Assembly: GCA_900470095.1 (NCBI GenBank)
Contig: UBZM01000005.1
Location: 300,853-364,852 of the forward strand
Reading direction: 5' to 3'
Length of the DNA stretch: 64,000 nt
DNA from: Hyphomicrobiales bacterium
GTDB lineage: Bacteria > Pseudomonadota > Alphaproteobacteria > Rhizobiales > Beijerinckiaceae
Under the pieces are notes generated by a model. It did no database searches. It had not been told where the DNA came from and was given only the letters and a program-made list of their open reading frames with translations. The position numbers were made by a program, and so were the translations under genes. Positions 63,298 through 64,000 of this stretch are shown here, piece after piece; positions within the stretch are counted from its first letter, which is position 1; every line of letters starts with the position of its first letter.

Positions 63298-64000
63298 GCG
63301 CGCCCGTTTTGTCCCTGAATGACCTGTCCGTCGCCTTTGGCCAGGGCGCCGCGGCCCGGACGGTCGTCCACGGCGTCACCCTCCAGGTGCGGGCCGGCGA
63401 GAAACTCGCGATCGTCGGCGAGTCCGGCTCGGGCAAGAGCGTCACCGCGCTTGCGATCATGCACCTGCTTGGACGCTCGGGCCGGGTCGTGGGTGGCGCG
63501 ATGGGCCTCGAAGGGCAGGACATCACGTCCATTCCCGAGAGCGCGTGTCGCGACCTGCGTGGCCGCAAGGTGGCCATGATCTTCCAGGATCCGATGACCG
63601 CCCTCAATCCCGCCTTCACGATCGGCCGGCAGCTTGTCGACGCCATTCGCAGCCATGACGATCCTGGCCCCGGGGCGGCCCGGTCGGAGGCTGAACAGCT
63701 TCTCGGCAAGGTCGGTATCGACGACCCGCGCCGCCGGAGCGGCCAATATCCCCATGAGCTCAGCGGCGGCATGCGCCAGCGCGTGCTGATCGCGATGGCC
63801 ATCGCCTGCCGGCCGCGCCTGCTGATCGCAGACGAGCCGACGACCGCGCTCGACGTCACCGTTCAGGCCCAGGTGGTCGCGCTGCTGCGCGACATCAGCG
63901 CGACATTCGGGATCGCCCTGCTGTTCATCTCGCATAATCTCGATCTGGTCGCCGAGTTCTGCGACCAGATCGCGGTGATGTATCGCGGCCGGATCGTCGA
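63294..64000 (+). CDS. Peptide-type ABC importer ATPase, DppD type, cut by window end
   Basis: The ATG at 63294 overlaps the permease stop, and the frame stays open to the last base, giving about 235 residues. Visible are Walker A GESGSGKS, the signature LSGGMRQR, Walker [13 protein letters not shown], and the switch histidine FISHNLD, ending at AVMYRGRIV. The C-terminal oligopeptide extension and any DppF partner lie beyond the window. Confidence 0.92.
   Translation, partial: MSAPVLSLNDLSVAFGQGAAARTVVHGVTLQVRAGEKLAIVGESGSGKSVTALAIMHLLGRSGRVVGGAMGLEGQDITSIPESACRDLRGRKVAMIFQDPMTALNPAFTIGRQLVDAIRSHDDPGPGAARSEAEQLLGKVGIDDPRRRSGQYPHELSGGMRQRVLIAMAIACRPRLLIADEPTTALDVTVQAQVVALLRDISATFGIALLFISHNLDLVAEFCDQIAVMYRGRIV

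Overview
This window is GC-rich DNA that reads like an accessory, transport-heavy part of an alphaproteobacterial genome. It is most likely Rhizobiales/Hyphomicrobiales (a Bosea-like soil or plant-associated genus would fit, but the sequence alone cannot prove it). The reasons are the rhizobial-type rhamnose genes (bifunctional RhaD, RhaI, DeoR regulator), the number of ABC importers with Tat or Sec substrate-binding proteins, and a palindromic intergenic repeat of a kind common in Rhizobiales. I count eight ABC import systems, one orphan binding protein and nine recognisable regulators or operator sites. I saw no tRNA, rRNA, CRISPR array or transposase.

Layout. 1-3.7 kb: tail of an L,D-transpeptidase, a decayed fragment of an NTF2-like gene, a large membrane protein with a ClpP-like domain, and the intact NTF2-like gene. 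3.8-12.1 kb: a GntR regulator diverges from a gamma-glutamyltransferase-like gene followed by a complete Dpp-type peptide importer. 12.4-23.3 kb: a probable organosulfur cluster (two rhodaneses, Rrf2 regulator, Dpp-type importer with a fused double ATPase, two flavin-dependent monooxygenases, an FMO-like flavoprotein). 23.45-23.71 kb: a broken copy of the 3' end of the dppC-like gene found at 11.8-12.1 kb. 24.2-28.2 kb: an orphan binding protein and a three-gene sugar importer. 28.7-36.5 kb: a minus-strand peptide-type importer whose binding protein appears circularly permuted, followed by a divergent gamma-glutamylcyclotransferase homologue and an acetyltransferase; a LysR regulator diverges from it across a clear palindrome.

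36.8-47.2 kb: deoxy-sugar catabolism (FGGY kinase, DeoR repressor, RhaD, RhaI) running into an AfuABC/FbpABC-type importer and a second class II aldolase. 47.4-54.0 kb: a minus-strand operon of DeoR regulator, UgpC, UgpB, UgpA, UgpE, a GpdQ-like phosphodiesterase and an inositol-monophosphatase-family enzyme, which together suggest uptake and cleavage of glycerophosphodiesters. 54.2-59.4 kb: a compact minus-strand operon of MFS exporter, single-module NRPS (A-T-C) and Sfp-type phosphopantetheinyl transferase. The A-domain pocket read from the sequence resembles the beta-alanine code and the C-domain motif is altered. 59.8-64 kb: another Dpp-type importer behind two tandem LacI-type operators, cut by the window end.

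The most interesting points are the permuted binding protein and its unusual gamma-glutamyl-related partner, the putative beta-alanyl NRPS, and the gene remnants at 0.3 and 23.5 kb that match the two outer ends of the 3.3-12.1 kb block and so suggest nested insertion or replacement events.
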